This document shows positions 34,986 through 44,454 of a DNA stretch of 64,000 nt, piece after piece (position 1 is the stretch's first letter; every line of letters begins with the position of its first letter). The notes under the pieces are model-generated. The model was not told the DNA's origin. It worked only from the letters and a program-made list of their open reading frames with translations, and ran no database searches. This DNA comes from Raineyella sp044508675 (GTDB taxonomy: Bacteria > Actinomycetota > Actinomycetes > Propionibacteriales > Propionibacteriaceae), in NCBI GenBank assembly GCA_044508675.1, contig JBIQHF010000008.1, positions 1 through 64,000 on the forward strand. The letters run 5' to 3'. Made by a program: the position numbers and the translations under genes.

Positions 34986-35300
34986 ATGGCCACCAACACG
35001 CTCAACAGCCGCAGCTTCGAGGTCAACGAGGAGGGGTTCTTCACCGACCGCGACCAGTGGAGCGAGGAGCTCGCCGTCGATCTGGCCGCCCTGATCGACA
35101 TCGACATGGACGAGGCGCACTGGGCCCCGATCCGCTTCATGCGACAGGACTCGGCGACCACCGGCGTCACCCCCACGCTGCGCCGGATGCAGGCCGTCGG
35201 CGGTTTCGACGTCAAGGAGCTCTACCGGCTCTTCCCGGTCAAGCCGGCCAAGAAGATGGCCTGGCTGGCCGGCCTTCCCAAGCCCGTCGGCTGCGTCTAG
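34986..35300 (+). CDS. DsrC/TusE-family sulfur carrier with a single C-terminal cysteine
   Basis: 104 residues of the DsrC fold: FFTDRDQWSEELAVDLA, AHWAPIRFMRQ and the C-terminal arm GLPKPVGCV. The penultimate Cys103 (CysA of DsrC) is present. The second DsrC cysteine, 11 residues earlier, is Ala92. That makes it a TusE-like or single-Cys carrier that can accept a persulfide but not form the DsrC intramolecular trisulfide. It lies between sqr and dsrE2 and probably relays sulfane sulfur. Confidence 0.88.
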   Translation: MATNTLNSRSFEVNEEGFFTDRDQWSEELAVDLAALIDIDMDEAHWAPIRFMRQDSATTGVTPTLRRMQAVGGFDVKELYRLFPVKPAKKMAWLAGLPKPVGCV

Positions 35301-35312
35301 GAGGACCCGATC

Positions 35313-35918
35313 ATGGCTGACATCCCCGCAGGATTCATCATCCCGGACTTCGGTCCGCGCCCGGTCGCGCGGACCGCCACCACGGTTGCCGAGGGGCCCG
35401 CCCCGGTCTCCACCGGCCCGCGCAAGATCGCCTTCATCTGCTCCAAGGGCAACCTGGACATGGCCTACCCCGCCCTGATCATGGGCAACGCCGCGCTCGG
35501 GGAGGGGGCCGAGGTACACGTCTTCTTCACCTTCTGGGGCCTGGACATCATCAACAAGAAGCTGAACCACAAGCTGCAGTTCACGATGAGCGGCAACACG
35601 GCGATGCACATGCCCGGTCTGGGCCGGCTCCGGCCGGGGCTGGAGCACCGTTCGATGCCCCAGCAGCTCGGCGGCCTGCCCGGGATGACCGCGTACGCCA
35701 CCCGGATGATGAAGCAGCAGATGGCCGACCTGGAGATCCCCGACATCCCCGAGTTCCTCGACCTGATGGCGGCGGCCGGCGCCCACTTCTATGCCTGCAA
35801 GCTGACCTTCGACATGAACAAGATGCTCGAGGCCGACCTGCACGAGGCCTGCGAGGGGGTGATCTCCGCCTCGGACTTCATCGAGATCAGCGAGGGGGCC
35901 CAGGTGATCTTCGTGTGA
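35313..35918 (+). CDS. DsrE2-family (DsrE/DsrF/DrsH-like) sulfurtransferase
   Basis: 201 residues. After a 35-residue extension comes KIAFICSKGNLDMAYPALIMGNAALG and VHVFFTFWGLDIINKK, then the long MMKQQMADLEIPDIPEFLDLM helix, then HFYACKLTFDMN with the conserved DsrE2 cysteine. DsrE2 proteins trade persulfide sulfur with TusA or DsrC. GGAGG precedes ATG 35313. It ends the sqr operon and converges with fumC 4 nt later. No TusA or rhodanese is in this operon, though a rhodanese gene lies at 37373. Confidence 0.88.
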   Translation: MADIPAGFIIPDFGPRPVARTATTVAEGPAPVSTGPRKIAFICSKGNLDMAYPALIMGNAALGEGAEVHVFFTFWGLDIINKKLNHKLQFTMSGNTAMHMPGLGRLRPGLEHRSMPQQLGGLPGMTAYATRMMKQQMADLEIPDIPEFLDLMAAAGAHFYACKLTFDMNKMLEADLHEACEGVISASDFIEISEGAQVIFV

Positions 35919-35922
35919 GCCG

Positions 35923-37317
<1,395 letters not shown>

Positions 37318-37360
37318 GGCTCCAGTGTCTCCCGCGGTTCCCGTCGGCGGCCAGTCTGCG

Positions 37361-37366
37361 TAGTCT
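37361..37366 (+). promoter_or_regulatory. -10 hexamer TAGTCT, leaderless layout
   Basis: TAGTCT lies 6 nt before the ATG of the rhodanese gene at 37373. Confidence 0.55.
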
Positions 37367-37372
37367 CGTGCC

Positions 37373-37693
37373 ATGCCGAAGACAACCGACCTGGACACCT
37401 TCGCCGAGGCGTACGCCGCCGGTGCGCCGGTGATCGACGTCCGCGAACCCGAGGAGTACGCACAGGCCCACCTGTCCGGTGCCCTGCTGATGCCCCTGTC
37501 GACGGTGCCCGGCCGCGCCCACGAGCTCGATCCGGACACCACCACGTACGTGATCTGCCAGGCCGGGTACCGCTCGCTGCAGGCCGTACAGGCGCTCGCG
37601 GCGGCCGGCTACGACGTGGTCAACGTCGCCGGCGGCATGAACGGGTGGATCCAGCAGGGCAGGTCGTACGACGCCGGTCCGGCCCGACAATAG
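37373..37693 (+). CDS. Single-domain rhodanese-like protein
   Basis: 106 residues: VIDVREPEEYAQAHLSGALLMPL (CH2A motif), active-site loop CQAGYRS and the closing VNVAGGMNGWIQQG (CH2B). The cysteine is present, so it should carry a persulfide. It starts 55 nt from fumC in the opposite direction and is 9 nt before the universal stress gene, which has its own -10. Together with the sqr operon 1.5 kb away it extends the sulfur theme of this area. Confidence 0.9.
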   Translation: MPKTTDLDTFAEAYAAGAPVIDVREPEEYAQAHLSGALLMPLSTVPGRAHELDPDTTTYVICQAGYRSLQAVQALAAAGYDVVNVAGGMNGWIQQGRSYDAGPARQ

Positions 37694-37696
37694 ACT
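37691..37696 (+). promoter_or_regulatory. -10 hexamer TAGACT, leaderless layout
   Basis: TAGACT overlaps the rhodanese stop codon and lies 6 nt before the ATG at 37703. Confidence 0.55.
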
Positions 37697-37702
37697 GGGC
37701 GC

Positions 37703-38494
37703 ATGACCGAGAGCCCTGTTCGCCCCGTCGTCGTCGGCTACGACTCCTCCGAGATCTCCGCGAAAGCGGTGCACTGGGCCGCCGGGACCGCCGAGCGCCT
37801 GGGTCGGCCGCTGAAGGTGGTCTCGGCCCGGGAGAACGAGGCCACGCCGATCCGCAGCACCGAGGCGGTCGAGGCGGTCCGGGCGAGCAAACCCGACCTG
37901 GAGGTCACCGGGGAGGACCCGCTCGGCTCCGGTGCCGGCGTGATGGTGCGGGCCGGCGAGGACGCCAGCATGGTGGTGATGGGCAATCGCGGCCGCGGCC
38001 GGATCACCTCCGCACTGCTCGGCACCGTGTCGATGACCACCGCCCAGCACGCGCCGTGCCCGGTGGTGATCGTCCACGGCGAGGACGTGACCGACCGCGC
38101 CCCCCAGCGGATCGTCGTCGGTGCCGATGGCTCCCCCTCCAGTACCGCGGCCCTCGACTTCGCCCTGTCACTGGCCGGTCAGGGCAGCACGGTGTACGTG
38201 GTCCTGGCCTGGTCGACGATGGCCGCGGACTCCACCGATCCGGTCCCGGCGGTGGCCCAGGTGCTGCTGGAGCAGACCCTCGCCGGCCGCAGCAAGGAGG
38301 GCGTGACCATCGAGTTGGTCGCCCGCCCCGGCAGCCCGCGCACCGTGCTGGTGCAGCTCAGCGAGGAGGTCGACCTGCTGGTGGTCGGCCGCCGCGGCAA
38401 GGAGGGCTTCCGTGGGCTGAACCTCGGCTCGACCGCCCAGCACGCGCTGTACGGGGCGAAGTGCCCGGTCGCGGTGGTCACCGCGATTCGCTGA
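37703..38494 (+). CDS. Tandem universal stress protein
   Basis: 263 residues with two Usp domains. Domain 1 (about 8-128) begins VVVGYDSSEISAKAVHWAAG and carries the ATP-binding motif GNRGRGRITSALLGTVSMT. Domain 2 (about 135-263) begins IVVGADGSPSSTAALDFAL and carries GRRGKEGFRGLNLGSTAQH. Both therefore keep the G-x2-G-x9-G-(S/T) nucleotide site. Tandem UspA proteins are linked to hypoxia, redox stress and dormancy in actinobacteria. The TAGACT hexamer sits within the end of the rhodanese gene, so this gene may be transcribed separately. Confidence 0.9.
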   Translation: MTESPVRPVVVGYDSSEISAKAVHWAAGTAERLGRPLKVVSARENEATPIRSTEAVEAVRASKPDLEVTGEDPLGSGAGVMVRAGEDASMVVMGNRGRGRITSALLGTVSMTTAQHAPCPVVIVHGEDVTDRAPQRIVVGADGSPSSTAALDFALSLAGQGSTVYVVLAWSTMAADSTDPVPAVAQVLLEQTLAGRSKEGVTIELVARPGSPRTVLVQLSEEVDLLVVGRRGKEGFRGLNLGSTAQHALYGAKCPVAVVTAIR

Positions 38495-38587
38495 CCGGTC
38501 GGCGGTCGAGGCGATTCACCAGCCGGCCGCGGCCTGGTTCTGTAATCTGCTGAGGGGGTTCATCGGCGGCAGCGGGCGGAGGGCGGA

Positions 38588-39817
38588 ATGGCGATCAGCG
38601 CGGCGCTGCAACGGATCGAGGCCGTCATCGCAGCCTCGCCCGAGCCGGTCCGGGACGCCGCCGACGCCCATCCGGTCCTGCTCGGCATCGCCGAGGTGCT
38701 GAGTTCGCCCCCGTACGCGGTGGTCGGCCCGCAAGCGCGGTTGCGCTGGCTGGTGGGCGACACGATGGTCGAGGCCGGCGTCGACCGCTGGCTGGACACC
38801 TGGGAGATCGGCTACCGTGCCTTCCCGTACGAACCCGACATCAGCCGGAACGAGTACCTGGCGTTCGAGTACGCCAGTACGGAGGTCACCCCGCCGTACC
38901 TGTGGTCGCTGGACCTGGCCGAGCGGTCCCCGCTCAGCTGGCAGCCGACGCCCTTCCCGCTGCCCGGCTGGTCACAGATCGCCACCGAGCTGGGCTACCT
39001 GGTCGGGATCCTGCCGAAAGACCTGGCCACGATCCCGCCGCAATGGTTCAACGCCCCGGTGGTGCTGACCAGCACCCTGGCCGGCACGGACGTCGAGGCC
39101 CGCGCCGATCGCCACGGGCTGGTGGTGCAGGCGCCCAGCGTCCGGGTCGAGCTCGACCCGGAGCGGGCCTATCTGGCCAGTGCGGTCCTTGGCCGCGCCT
39201 GGGCCACCGTGTACGCGGCCCGGCCGCCCGGGGCCCTGCGCCTCTCGGTCGCGCCGACCGTCCCCGCCTTCCGGCTGCTGGCCGAGCCTCGGGACGACGG
39301 GCCCGGTTCCCGGGTGCCACCGCCGGCGTTGTTCGCCGACCTGGCCTCCTTCGAGGGTCCGGCCGTGTCCTCCCGCGCCCCGGGCCCGGACGGCGGGCCG
39401 TTCGTGGCCACGTACGCCACCCCCGAGCAGGGTGCGGCCCTGGTCGTCGAGGCGGTCGACGGAGGGGTCCCGGCGTTCCTGGCCCACCACCGGCTGGCGG
39501 ACAGCACCCACCGGGTCGGCCTGCCCGAGCTGCGCGCCGAGGAGGGCTGGCGGGTGCGGATCCGCAGCGGGACCATGCAGTTGACCCTGCTGGAGAGCCA
39601 CCACCACCCGGCGGCGGTCCTCGACTACACCCGCCGCCTGCTGGACCGGCTGGAGGACGCGTACGGCACCCCCTGGGGTTCCAGCCTCGACTCCCGGTCC
39701 CGGCTCGGCCGGACCTGGCGGGTCGGCGAGATGGCGGTCCGTGCCGGTTCATCGGGGAACGCGGCCATGGTCGAGATCACCTCGTACCGGGACCTGGTCA
39801 CCTACCACTTCGGCTGA
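38588..39817 (+). CDS. Hypothetical protein, 409 residues
   Basis: I do not recognise the family. The protein is soluble, acidic and rich in Trp, Pro and Leu. The N-terminal 110 residues contain WLVGDTMVEAGVDRWLDTWEIGYRAF and EYLAFEYASTEVTPPYLWSLDL. The C-terminal 90 residues (LTLLESHHHPAAVLDYTRRLLDRLEDAYG to VEITSYRDLVTYHFG) look like a separate alpha/beta domain. No signal peptide or membrane helix is visible. GGAGGGCGG precedes ATG 38588, and TAATCT lies about 45 nt upstream, so it has a normal leader. Codon use is like that of its neighbours. Confidence 0.7.
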   Translation: MAISAALQRIEAVIAASPEPVRDAADAHPVLLGIAEVLSSPPYAVVGPQARLRWLVGDTMVEAGVDRWLDTWEIGYRAFPYEPDISRNEYLAFEYASTEVTPPYLWSLDLAERSPLSWQPTPFPLPGWSQIATELGYLVGILPKDLATIPPQWFNAPVVLTSTLAGTDVEARADRHGLVVQAPSVRVELDPERAYLASAVLGRAWATVYAARPPGALRLSVAPTVPAFRLLAEPRDDGPGSRVPPPALFADLASFEGPAVSSRAPGPDGGPFVATYATPEQGAALVVEAVDGGVPAFLAHHRLADSTHRVGLPELRAEEGWRVRIRSGTMQLTLLESHHHPAAVLDYTRRLLDRLEDAYGTPWGSSLDSRSRLGRTWRVGEMAVRAGSSGNAAMVEITSYRDLVTYHFG

Positions 39818-39838
39818 GCGTTCCGAACCGGTTACTCG

Positions 39839-39848
39839 TGGGGGGTAT
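39839..39848 (+). promoter_or_regulatory. G-tract GGGGTAT motif before the Met/His-rich protein gene
   Basis: TGGGGGGTAT resembles the right half of CsoR-type operators and the G tract before sqr (33724-33739). The left half TTACTC matches ATACCC at only 4 of 6 positions. It is about 115 nt upstream of the start at 39960. Confidence 0.3.
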
Positions 39849-39959
39849 TCACCTGTCGGACCACTCGTAGGCTGGGTCACATTCGTCGTCCCAGCGTTGT
39901 CGTGTCCTCCCACACGCCTCGACCCGATGACCCCGTCACCGTCTCGGAAGGTCTTCGCT

Positions 39960-40748
39960 GTGTTCACGTTCGCCGATACACCGGTGAAATTCGTCGGTCT
40001 GCTCATCCTGTTCGTCTTCTGCACCGGGTGGAGCCTCTACGAGCTCTCCCGCAAGCAGGACACCACCCAGCGCATCTCGAATGTGCTGCACCTGGTCATG
40101 TCCGTGGTGATGCTGTTGATGGTGTCCAAGGTCACCTGGGCGCCGGTGAGGACCAGCGGTGCCGGTCCGCTGCTGATCGCCCTGTTCGTCGCCTCGGTCC
40201 TTTGGTTCGTCGTCCTGGCGGTGACCCGCAAGGGCGCCCGCCTGCACTTCGCCGGCCACGCGCTGATGTTCGGCGCGATGGCCTGGCACCTGGTCGGCAT
40301 GCAGGTCAAGATGGCCGGCATGCAGCACGGCGCCGGCGGCATGCCGCACGGCATGGAGGGCATGGGCCAGGCGCCGATGCCGCAGCCGATGGTCGCCCAG
40401 CCCGGTGAGCCGATGTGGATCATGGCCGTCGTCGGCATCCCGTTCATGCTCTACCTGCTGATCGCCTCGGTCCGCGACCTGCGCGACGCGCTCCGGCGCC
40501 CGACCGGCATCGAGGAGCACGCGCACCACCATGCCCCCGAGCACGAGCACGCCCTGGTCGGTGCGGGTGCCCCGGTCGCCGAGGCGGAGCCGCAGCTGTC
40601 GATCACCTGCCACGAGGTGCGCCCGGTCGGCTCGACGACCTTCCGCCTGGCGGCGCTGGCCGGCTTCGCGATGAACTTCGGCATGTTCTGGATGTCGACC
40701 GGCCTGCTGGTCCCGATCCTGCCCTGGATGAAGCTGCTGGCGTTCTGA
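39960..40748 (+). CDS. DUF5134-like membrane protein with Met/His-rich loop
   Basis: 262 residues with about six membrane helices. Helices 1-4 (VGLLILFVFCTGWSLYEL, VLHLVMSVVMLLMV and so on) match the DUF5134 pattern. The loop after helix 4 is rich in Met, His and Gly (MAGMQHGAGGMPHGMEGMGQ), and a second His-rich loop HAHHHAPEHEHAL follows helix 5. Such loops commonly bind copper, so a role in copper handling is a fair inference. GTG 39960 follows GGAAGG at good spacing; ATG 39927 is a less likely start. Confidence 0.7.
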   Translation: MFTFADTPVKFVGLLILFVFCTGWSLYELSRKQDTTQRISNVLHLVMSVVMLLMVSKVTWAPVRTSGAGPLLIALFVASVLWFVVLAVTRKGARLHFAGHALMFGAMAWHLVGMQVKMAGMQHGAGGMPHGMEGMGQAPMPQPMVAQPGEPMWIMAVVGIPFMLYLLIASVRDLRDALRRPTGIEEHAHHHAPEHEHALVGAGAPVAEAEPQLSITCHEVRPVGSTTFRLAALAGFAMNFGMFWMSTGLLVPILPWMKLLAF

Positions 40749-40776
40749 GTCGTACGCGTCGTACGCCGGCCGGGGG

Positions 40777-41955
40777 TCACTCGGTCGGCGTGCCCAGCAG
40801 GTACCTCCCGAAGTGCGGCACGGTGAACTGCACCTTGCCGCGCTCCCCGGAGTAGACCAGCCCCTTCTTCATCAGCGAGTCCCGCGCCGGGGACAGGCTC
40901 TGCGGCTTGCGGTCCAGGTGCGCGGCGACCTCGGCGGTGCCGACCGGCTCCTCGCCGCCGACCTCCGCCATCGCCCGCAGGTACTCCCGCTCCCCCGGCG
41001 TGGCCCGCTCGAAGCGCGACCCGAAGAACCCCACCCCCAGCTCGGCCTCGGCCTGCGGCACCGCGACGCTGACGTCCTCGGCGCAGATCGGTGAGGCGGT
41101 GGCCGCATCCCAGACCGCCTTGCCGTACGCCTGGATGAAGTAGGGGTAGCCGCCGGTCGCCTCGTACAGGGCCTCCAGCGCCGCCGGCTCGTACGCCGCG
41201 TCCTCGTCGGCGGCCGGCTCGACCAGCGCGGCGTCGGCCGCGTCCCGGGCCAGCCGGTCGATCCGTACGTAGCGGAACAGCCGCTCGCTGTAGGACTTGG
41301 AGGCCGACAGGATCGCCGGCAGGTGCGGCAGGCCGGCACCGACGACGACCAGCGGCAGCCCCTGCTGGCTCAGCTCGTGGCAGGCCGCGCAGACCGCGGA
41401 CACGTCCTCGGGCTCGAGGTCCTGCATCTCGTCGACGAAGACCGCCACGCCGGTGCCGAGGTCGGCCGCCAGCCCGCCGATGTCGGTGAACACCTCGACC
41501 AGGTCGATCTCGATGTCCCCGGAGTCGGCGCGGCCGCGGGTCGCGGCGGCGGTGATCCCCGGATTCCAGCGGTCCCGCAGCTTGGTGCCCGGTTTGGCGT
41601 CCGCCTCGACGAAGGATCGTACGGTGCCGAGCACCAGCTCGGTCTGCGAGGGATGGCCGAGCTCGCGGACCGCCATGTGCAGCGCGGCACCGAGGGTGCG
41701 GCGCAGCGACTGGCCGGGGCGGGCCTCGAACTTGCCGGTGCCCCAGCCGGCGCGGACGGCCGAGGAGCGCAGGGTGTTGAGCAGCACGGTCTTGCCGACG
41801 CCGCGCAGGCCGGTGAGCACCATGGAGCGTTCCGGGCGGCCCTTGGCGATCCGGGCGAGCACCACGTCGAAGGCCCGCAGTTCGTCGTCCCGACCGGTGA
41901 GGGCGGGCGGGCGCTGTCCGGCCCCGGGGGCGTACGGGTTCTGGATCGGGTCCAC
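40777..41955 (-). CDS. AAA ATPase with C-terminal winged helix, paralog B
   Basis: 392 residues, paralogous to 31068-32258: MDPIQNPYAPGAG, TGRDDELRAFD, Walker A GLRGVGKT, Walker B VAVFVDEMQDL, VGAGLPHLPAI, GGYPYFIQAYG and C-terminal FTVPHFGRYL. Its G+C is native (about 70%), unlike paralog A, so B is the resident copy and A looks acquired. GTG 41955 has TAGAGT 6 nt upstream (leaderless). It is divergent from thiM. Function unknown; a nucleotide-driven DNA- or peptide-binding switch is suggested by the winged helix. Confidence 0.7.
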   Translation of the reverse strand: MDPIQNPYAPGAGQRPPALTGRDDELRAFDVVLARIAKGRPERSMVLTGLRGVGKTVLLNTLRSSAVRAGWGTGKFEARPGQSLRRTLGAALHMAVRELGHPSQTELVLGTVRSFVEADAKPGTKLRDRWNPGITAAATRGRADSGDIEIDLVEVFTDIGGLAADLGTGVAVFVDEMQDLEPEDVSAVCAACHELSQQGLPLVVVGAGLPHLPAILSASKSYSERLFRYVRIDRLARDAADAALVEPAADEDAAYEPAALEALYEATGGYPYFIQAYGKAVWDAATASPICAEDVSVAVPQAEAELGVGFFGSRFERATPGEREYLRAMAEVGGEEPVGTAEVAAHLDRKPQSLSPARDSLMKKGLVYSGERGKVQFTVPHFGRYLLGTPTE

Positions 41956-41961
41956 GATGCC

Positions 41962-41967
41962 ACTCTA
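41962..41967 (-). promoter_or_regulatory. -10 hexamer TAGAGT, leaderless layout
   Basis: On the minus strand TAGAGT is followed by 6 nt and the GTG at 41955. Confidence 0.55.
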
Positions 41968-42039
41968 TGGCCGGGTCTACCCGGGAACCGATAGTGACCC
42001 AGACGCGTGTCGAATCAGCCGCGGCATATCTTGGCTGGC

Positions 42040-42825
42040 ATGCACGAACAACTCGCCGCGGCGCTCGGCGCCTATCGCGGAGCCTCCCCCCTCGTCCAGT
42101 GCCTGACCAACTCCGTGGTGACCAACATCACCGCCAACGTGCTGCTGGCCTCGGGCGGCACTCCCGCGATGGTCGACAATCCGCACGAGGCCGGCGAGTT
42201 CGCGGCGATCGCCGGGGCCGTGCTGGTCAACCTCGGCACCCCCCAGGAGCACACCGTCGCCGCGATGCGGCTGGCCACTGCCTCCGCCCGGGAACACGGG
42301 ACCCCTTGGGTGCTCGACCCGGTCGCCGCGGGCGCGATCGGCTGGCGTACGACGGTGGCGGTCGAGCTGCTGGATGCCCGCCCGAGCATCGTGCGGGGCA
42401 ACGCCTCGGAAATCCTCGGCCTGACCGGTGGCAGCGGCGGCAAGGGCGTGGAGTCCACCGATGCCGCCGAGCACGCGCTGGGCGCCGCCCGGGCGCTGGC
42501 CCAGGAGTACGGGGCGGTGGTCGCGGTCAGCGGCCCCACCGACTACCTCACCGATGGCCACCGGGTCGTCGCGCTCAGCAACGGGGTGGAGTTGATGACC
42601 CGGGTGACCGGCGTCGGCTGCTCCCTCGGCGCCCTGATGGCCGGCTTCGCGGCCGTCACCCCCGATGCGCTGGTCGCCGCGGCCGCCGCCACGACGCTGC
42701 TGTGCCTGGCCGCCGAGGACGCCCCGCAGGTGGGGTCCGGGTCCTTCGCCGCCGGCCTGCTCGACGCGCTGTCGGCGATCACCCCCGAGCAGCTGGCCGA
42801 CCGGGTGCGGCTGGAGGAGCGGTGA
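42040..42825 (+). CDS. thiM: Hydroxyethylthiazole kinase
   Basis: 261 residues: SPLVQCLTNSVVTNITANVLLASGGTPAM at the N-terminus, WVLDPVAAGAI, IVRGNASEILGL and the catalytic VTGVGCSLGALMAG anion hole. The Cys in the last motif is typical of ThiM. It phosphorylates 4-methyl-5-(hydroxyethyl)thiazole for thiamine salvage. ATG 42040 is preferred over the earlier frame start at 42007, because TATCTT lies 7 nt before it. It overlaps thiE by 4 nt. No TPP riboswitch is possible if the transcript is leaderless, and I see none. Confidence 0.93.
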   Translation: MHEQLAAALGAYRGASPLVQCLTNSVVTNITANVLLASGGTPAMVDNPHEAGEFAAIAGAVLVNLGTPQEHTVAAMRLATASAREHGTPWVLDPVAAGAIGWRTTVAVELLDARPSIVRGNASEILGLTGGSGGKGVESTDAAEHALGAARALAQEYGAVVAVSGPTDYLTDGHRVVALSNGVELMTRVTGVGCSLGALMAGFAAVTPDALVAAAAATTLLCLAAEDAPQVGSGSFAAGLLDALSAITPEQLADRVRLEER

Positions 42826-43460
42826 GCGCGCCGGTCCCCGACTACCGGCTGTACCTGGTCACCGACCCGGTGCTGACCGCGGCGTACGGGCTGGTGCCGA
42901 CGGTGCTGGAGGCGATCGAGGGCGGGGTCGGCGTGGTGCAGTTGCGCGACACCGAGGCCGGTGACGAGGACTTCGTGGCGATCGGGCGCGAACTGCATGC
43001 CGCGATCGCCGGCCGGGTGCCCCTGCTGGTCAACGACCGGGTCCACCTGGTCGAGGCGATCGGTGCCGAGGGCGCCCACGTGGGTCAGGGTGACCTGCCG
43101 ATCGACCGGGCCCGCCGGATCCTGGGCCCGGACCGGCTGCTGGGGCTGTCGGTACAGACGGTGGCGCACGTCGAGGCCGCCCGCGCGCTGGGCGAGCACC
43201 TGGTCGACTACGTGGGGATCGGGCCGGTCTGGGACACCACGACCAAGCCGGACCACGCCGAGGCGGGCGGCCCGGAGCGTACCGCCGCCGTCGCCGCCGC
43301 CAGCCCGTGGCCGAGCGTGGCGATCGGCGGGATCACCCTGGCCCGGGTGCCCTGCCTGCGCGGTACCGGCATCGACGGGATCAGCGTGGTCTCGGCGATC
43401 TGCGGCGCTCCCTCGCCGCGTCGCGCCGCCGCGGAGCTGCTGCGGGCGTGGGTCTCGTGA
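42822..43460 (+). CDS. thiE: Thiamine phosphate synthase
   Basis: 212 residues with the ThiE TIM-barrel motifs: YRLYLVTDP, VVQLRDTEA (diphosphate-binding QLR, normally QLRxK), LLVNDRVHLV, GAHVGQGDLP, YVGIGPVWDTTTKPDH and VAIGGIT. It couples HMP-PP and thiazole-P. The usual Lys after QLR (QLRxK) is replaced in QLRDTEAG, a small oddity. GTG 42822 overlaps the thiM stop, so the pair forms a salvage operon without thiD in the window. Confidence 0.92.
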   Translation: MSAPVPDYRLYLVTDPVLTAAYGLVPTVLEAIEGGVGVVQLRDTEAGDEDFVAIGRELHAAIAGRVPLLVNDRVHLVEAIGAEGAHVGQGDLPIDRARRILGPDRLLGLSVQTVAHVEAARALGEHLVDYVGIGPVWDTTTKPDHAEAGGPERTAAVAAASPWPSVAIGGITLARVPCLRGTGIDGISVVSAICGAPSPRRAAAELLRAWVS

Positions 43461-43476
43461 GCGGGCCCGTGGCAGG

Positions 43477-43503
43477 ATCGGTGGGTGCCTTTCCCCCACT
43501 GAT
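43477..43503 (+). terminator. Hairpin between thiE and mscS
   Basis: ATCGGTGGG (43477-43485) pairs with CCCACTGAT (43495-43503) over a 9-nt loop, with one G-U pair. It lies 16 nt after the thiE stop and immediately before the GGAGG site of the next gene. There is no U tract, so it may be a terminator or a modulator of downstream translation. Confidence 0.35.
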
Positions 43504-43516
43504 CGGAGGTTGACCC

Positions 43517-44386
43517 GTGGAATGGACCATCCGCGAGCAATGGATCAACAACACCATCGCCATCGTCGTGACGCTCGTCGCCGCCGTGATCGCCCGTGGC
43601 CTGGTGACGCGCGCGATCAAGCGGATCACCCGGTCGATCGTCGAGCAGGCGAAGGGGCGCCGGAACCGCGCCACCGAGATCCTGCGCCGCACCGCCGACC
43701 TGTCCGACGCCCGGCACGAGCAGCGGACGAACACGATGGGCGGGCTGCTGAAGAACCTCGCCGACGTGGTGATCCTGGCGATCGTGGTGATGACCATCCT
43801 GAACGTGCTCGGGGTGCCGCTCGGGCCGCTGCTGGCCAGCGCCGGTATCGGTGGTGTCGCCATCGGTTTCGGCGCCCAGTCGCTGGTGAAGGACTATCTG
43901 TCCGGGGTGTTCATGATCTCCGAGGACCAGTACGGCGTCGGGGACTGGATCCAGATCAACAGCGAGGTGTCCGGCCGGGTCGAGGAGGTCGGGCTGCGGG
44001 TCACCCGGGTGCGGGCCTTCTCCGGGGTCGTCTGGTACGTGCGCAACGGCGAGATCATGCAGTTGGGCAACTCCTCCCAGGGCACCTCGACCGCGATCAT
44101 CGACGTGCCGATCGCGGTGGACGCCGACTCGGGCCGGGCCATCGAGGTCATGGGCGAGGTCCTGGCCGAGATGGCGACCGAGCCGGAGTGGCAGCAGGTC
44201 CTGATCGCCGATCCGAAGGTGCTCGGCGTGGAGTTGATCGATCCGCTGCAGACCAAGCTGCGGGCCACCGCCGACACCCTCGCCAACCAGCAGTGGGGGT
44301 TCCAGCGCGAGGCGCTGCACCGGATCCGCGCCGCCCTGCACCGGGAGGGCATCGAACCGCCGGCGGGCATCCCCACCCCCGGATGA
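43517..44386 (+). CDS. Small-conductance mechanosensitive channel (MscS family)
   Basis: 289 residues: one N-terminal helix, a charged linker, then the MscS core with TM2/TM3 (VVILAIVVMTILNVLGV and LGPLLASAGIGGVAIGFGAQSLVKDYLSGVF, the pore helix with its G/A pattern), the beta domain (DWIQINSEVSGRVEEVGLRVTRVRAF) and the C-terminal vestibule. It releases solutes on hypo-osmotic shock. GTG 43517 follows GGAGG with 7-nt spacing. Confidence 0.93.
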   Translation: MEWTIREQWINNTIAIVVTLVAAVIARGLVTRAIKRITRSIVEQAKGRRNRATEILRRTADLSDARHEQRTNTMGGLLKNLADVVILAIVVMTILNVLGVPLGPLLASAGIGGVAIGFGAQSLVKDYLSGVFMISEDQYGVGDWIQINSEVSGRVEEVGLRVTRVRAFSGVVWYVRNGEIMQLGNSSQGTSTAIIDVPIAVDADSGRAIEVMGEVLAEMATEPEWQQVLIADPKVLGVELIDPLQTKLRATADTLANQQWGFQREALHRIRAALHREGIEPPAGIPTPG

Positions 44387-44395
44387 TCCAGAAAA

Positions 44396-44411
44396 TGTGA
44401 TCCAGATCACT
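44396..44411. promoter_or_regulatory. Crp/GlxR-like operator before the TPR protein gene
   Basis: TGTGATCCAGATCACT matches TGTGA-N6-TCACA at 9 of 10 defined positions. Its centre is about 51 nt upstream of the predicted leaderless start at 44455, a spacing compatible with activation. Confidence 0.55.
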
Positions 44412-44442
44412 TCTTGGTCTTTACCCTGCGCGACGCCGCGCC

Positions 44443-44448
44443 CAGACT
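44443..44448 (+). promoter_or_regulatory. -10 hexamer CAGACT with -35 TTTACC
   Basis: CAGACT lies 6 nt before ATG 44455. TTTACC (44420-44425), 17 nt upstream, is a fair -35. Confidence 0.5.
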
Positions 44449-44454
44449 GGAAGC

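Noticed and set aside
42040..42060. TPP riboswitch before thiM
   Set aside because: The gap to the divergent ATPase gene is only 84 nt, contains no TPP-aptamer conserved segments, and the promoter layout predicts no leader.
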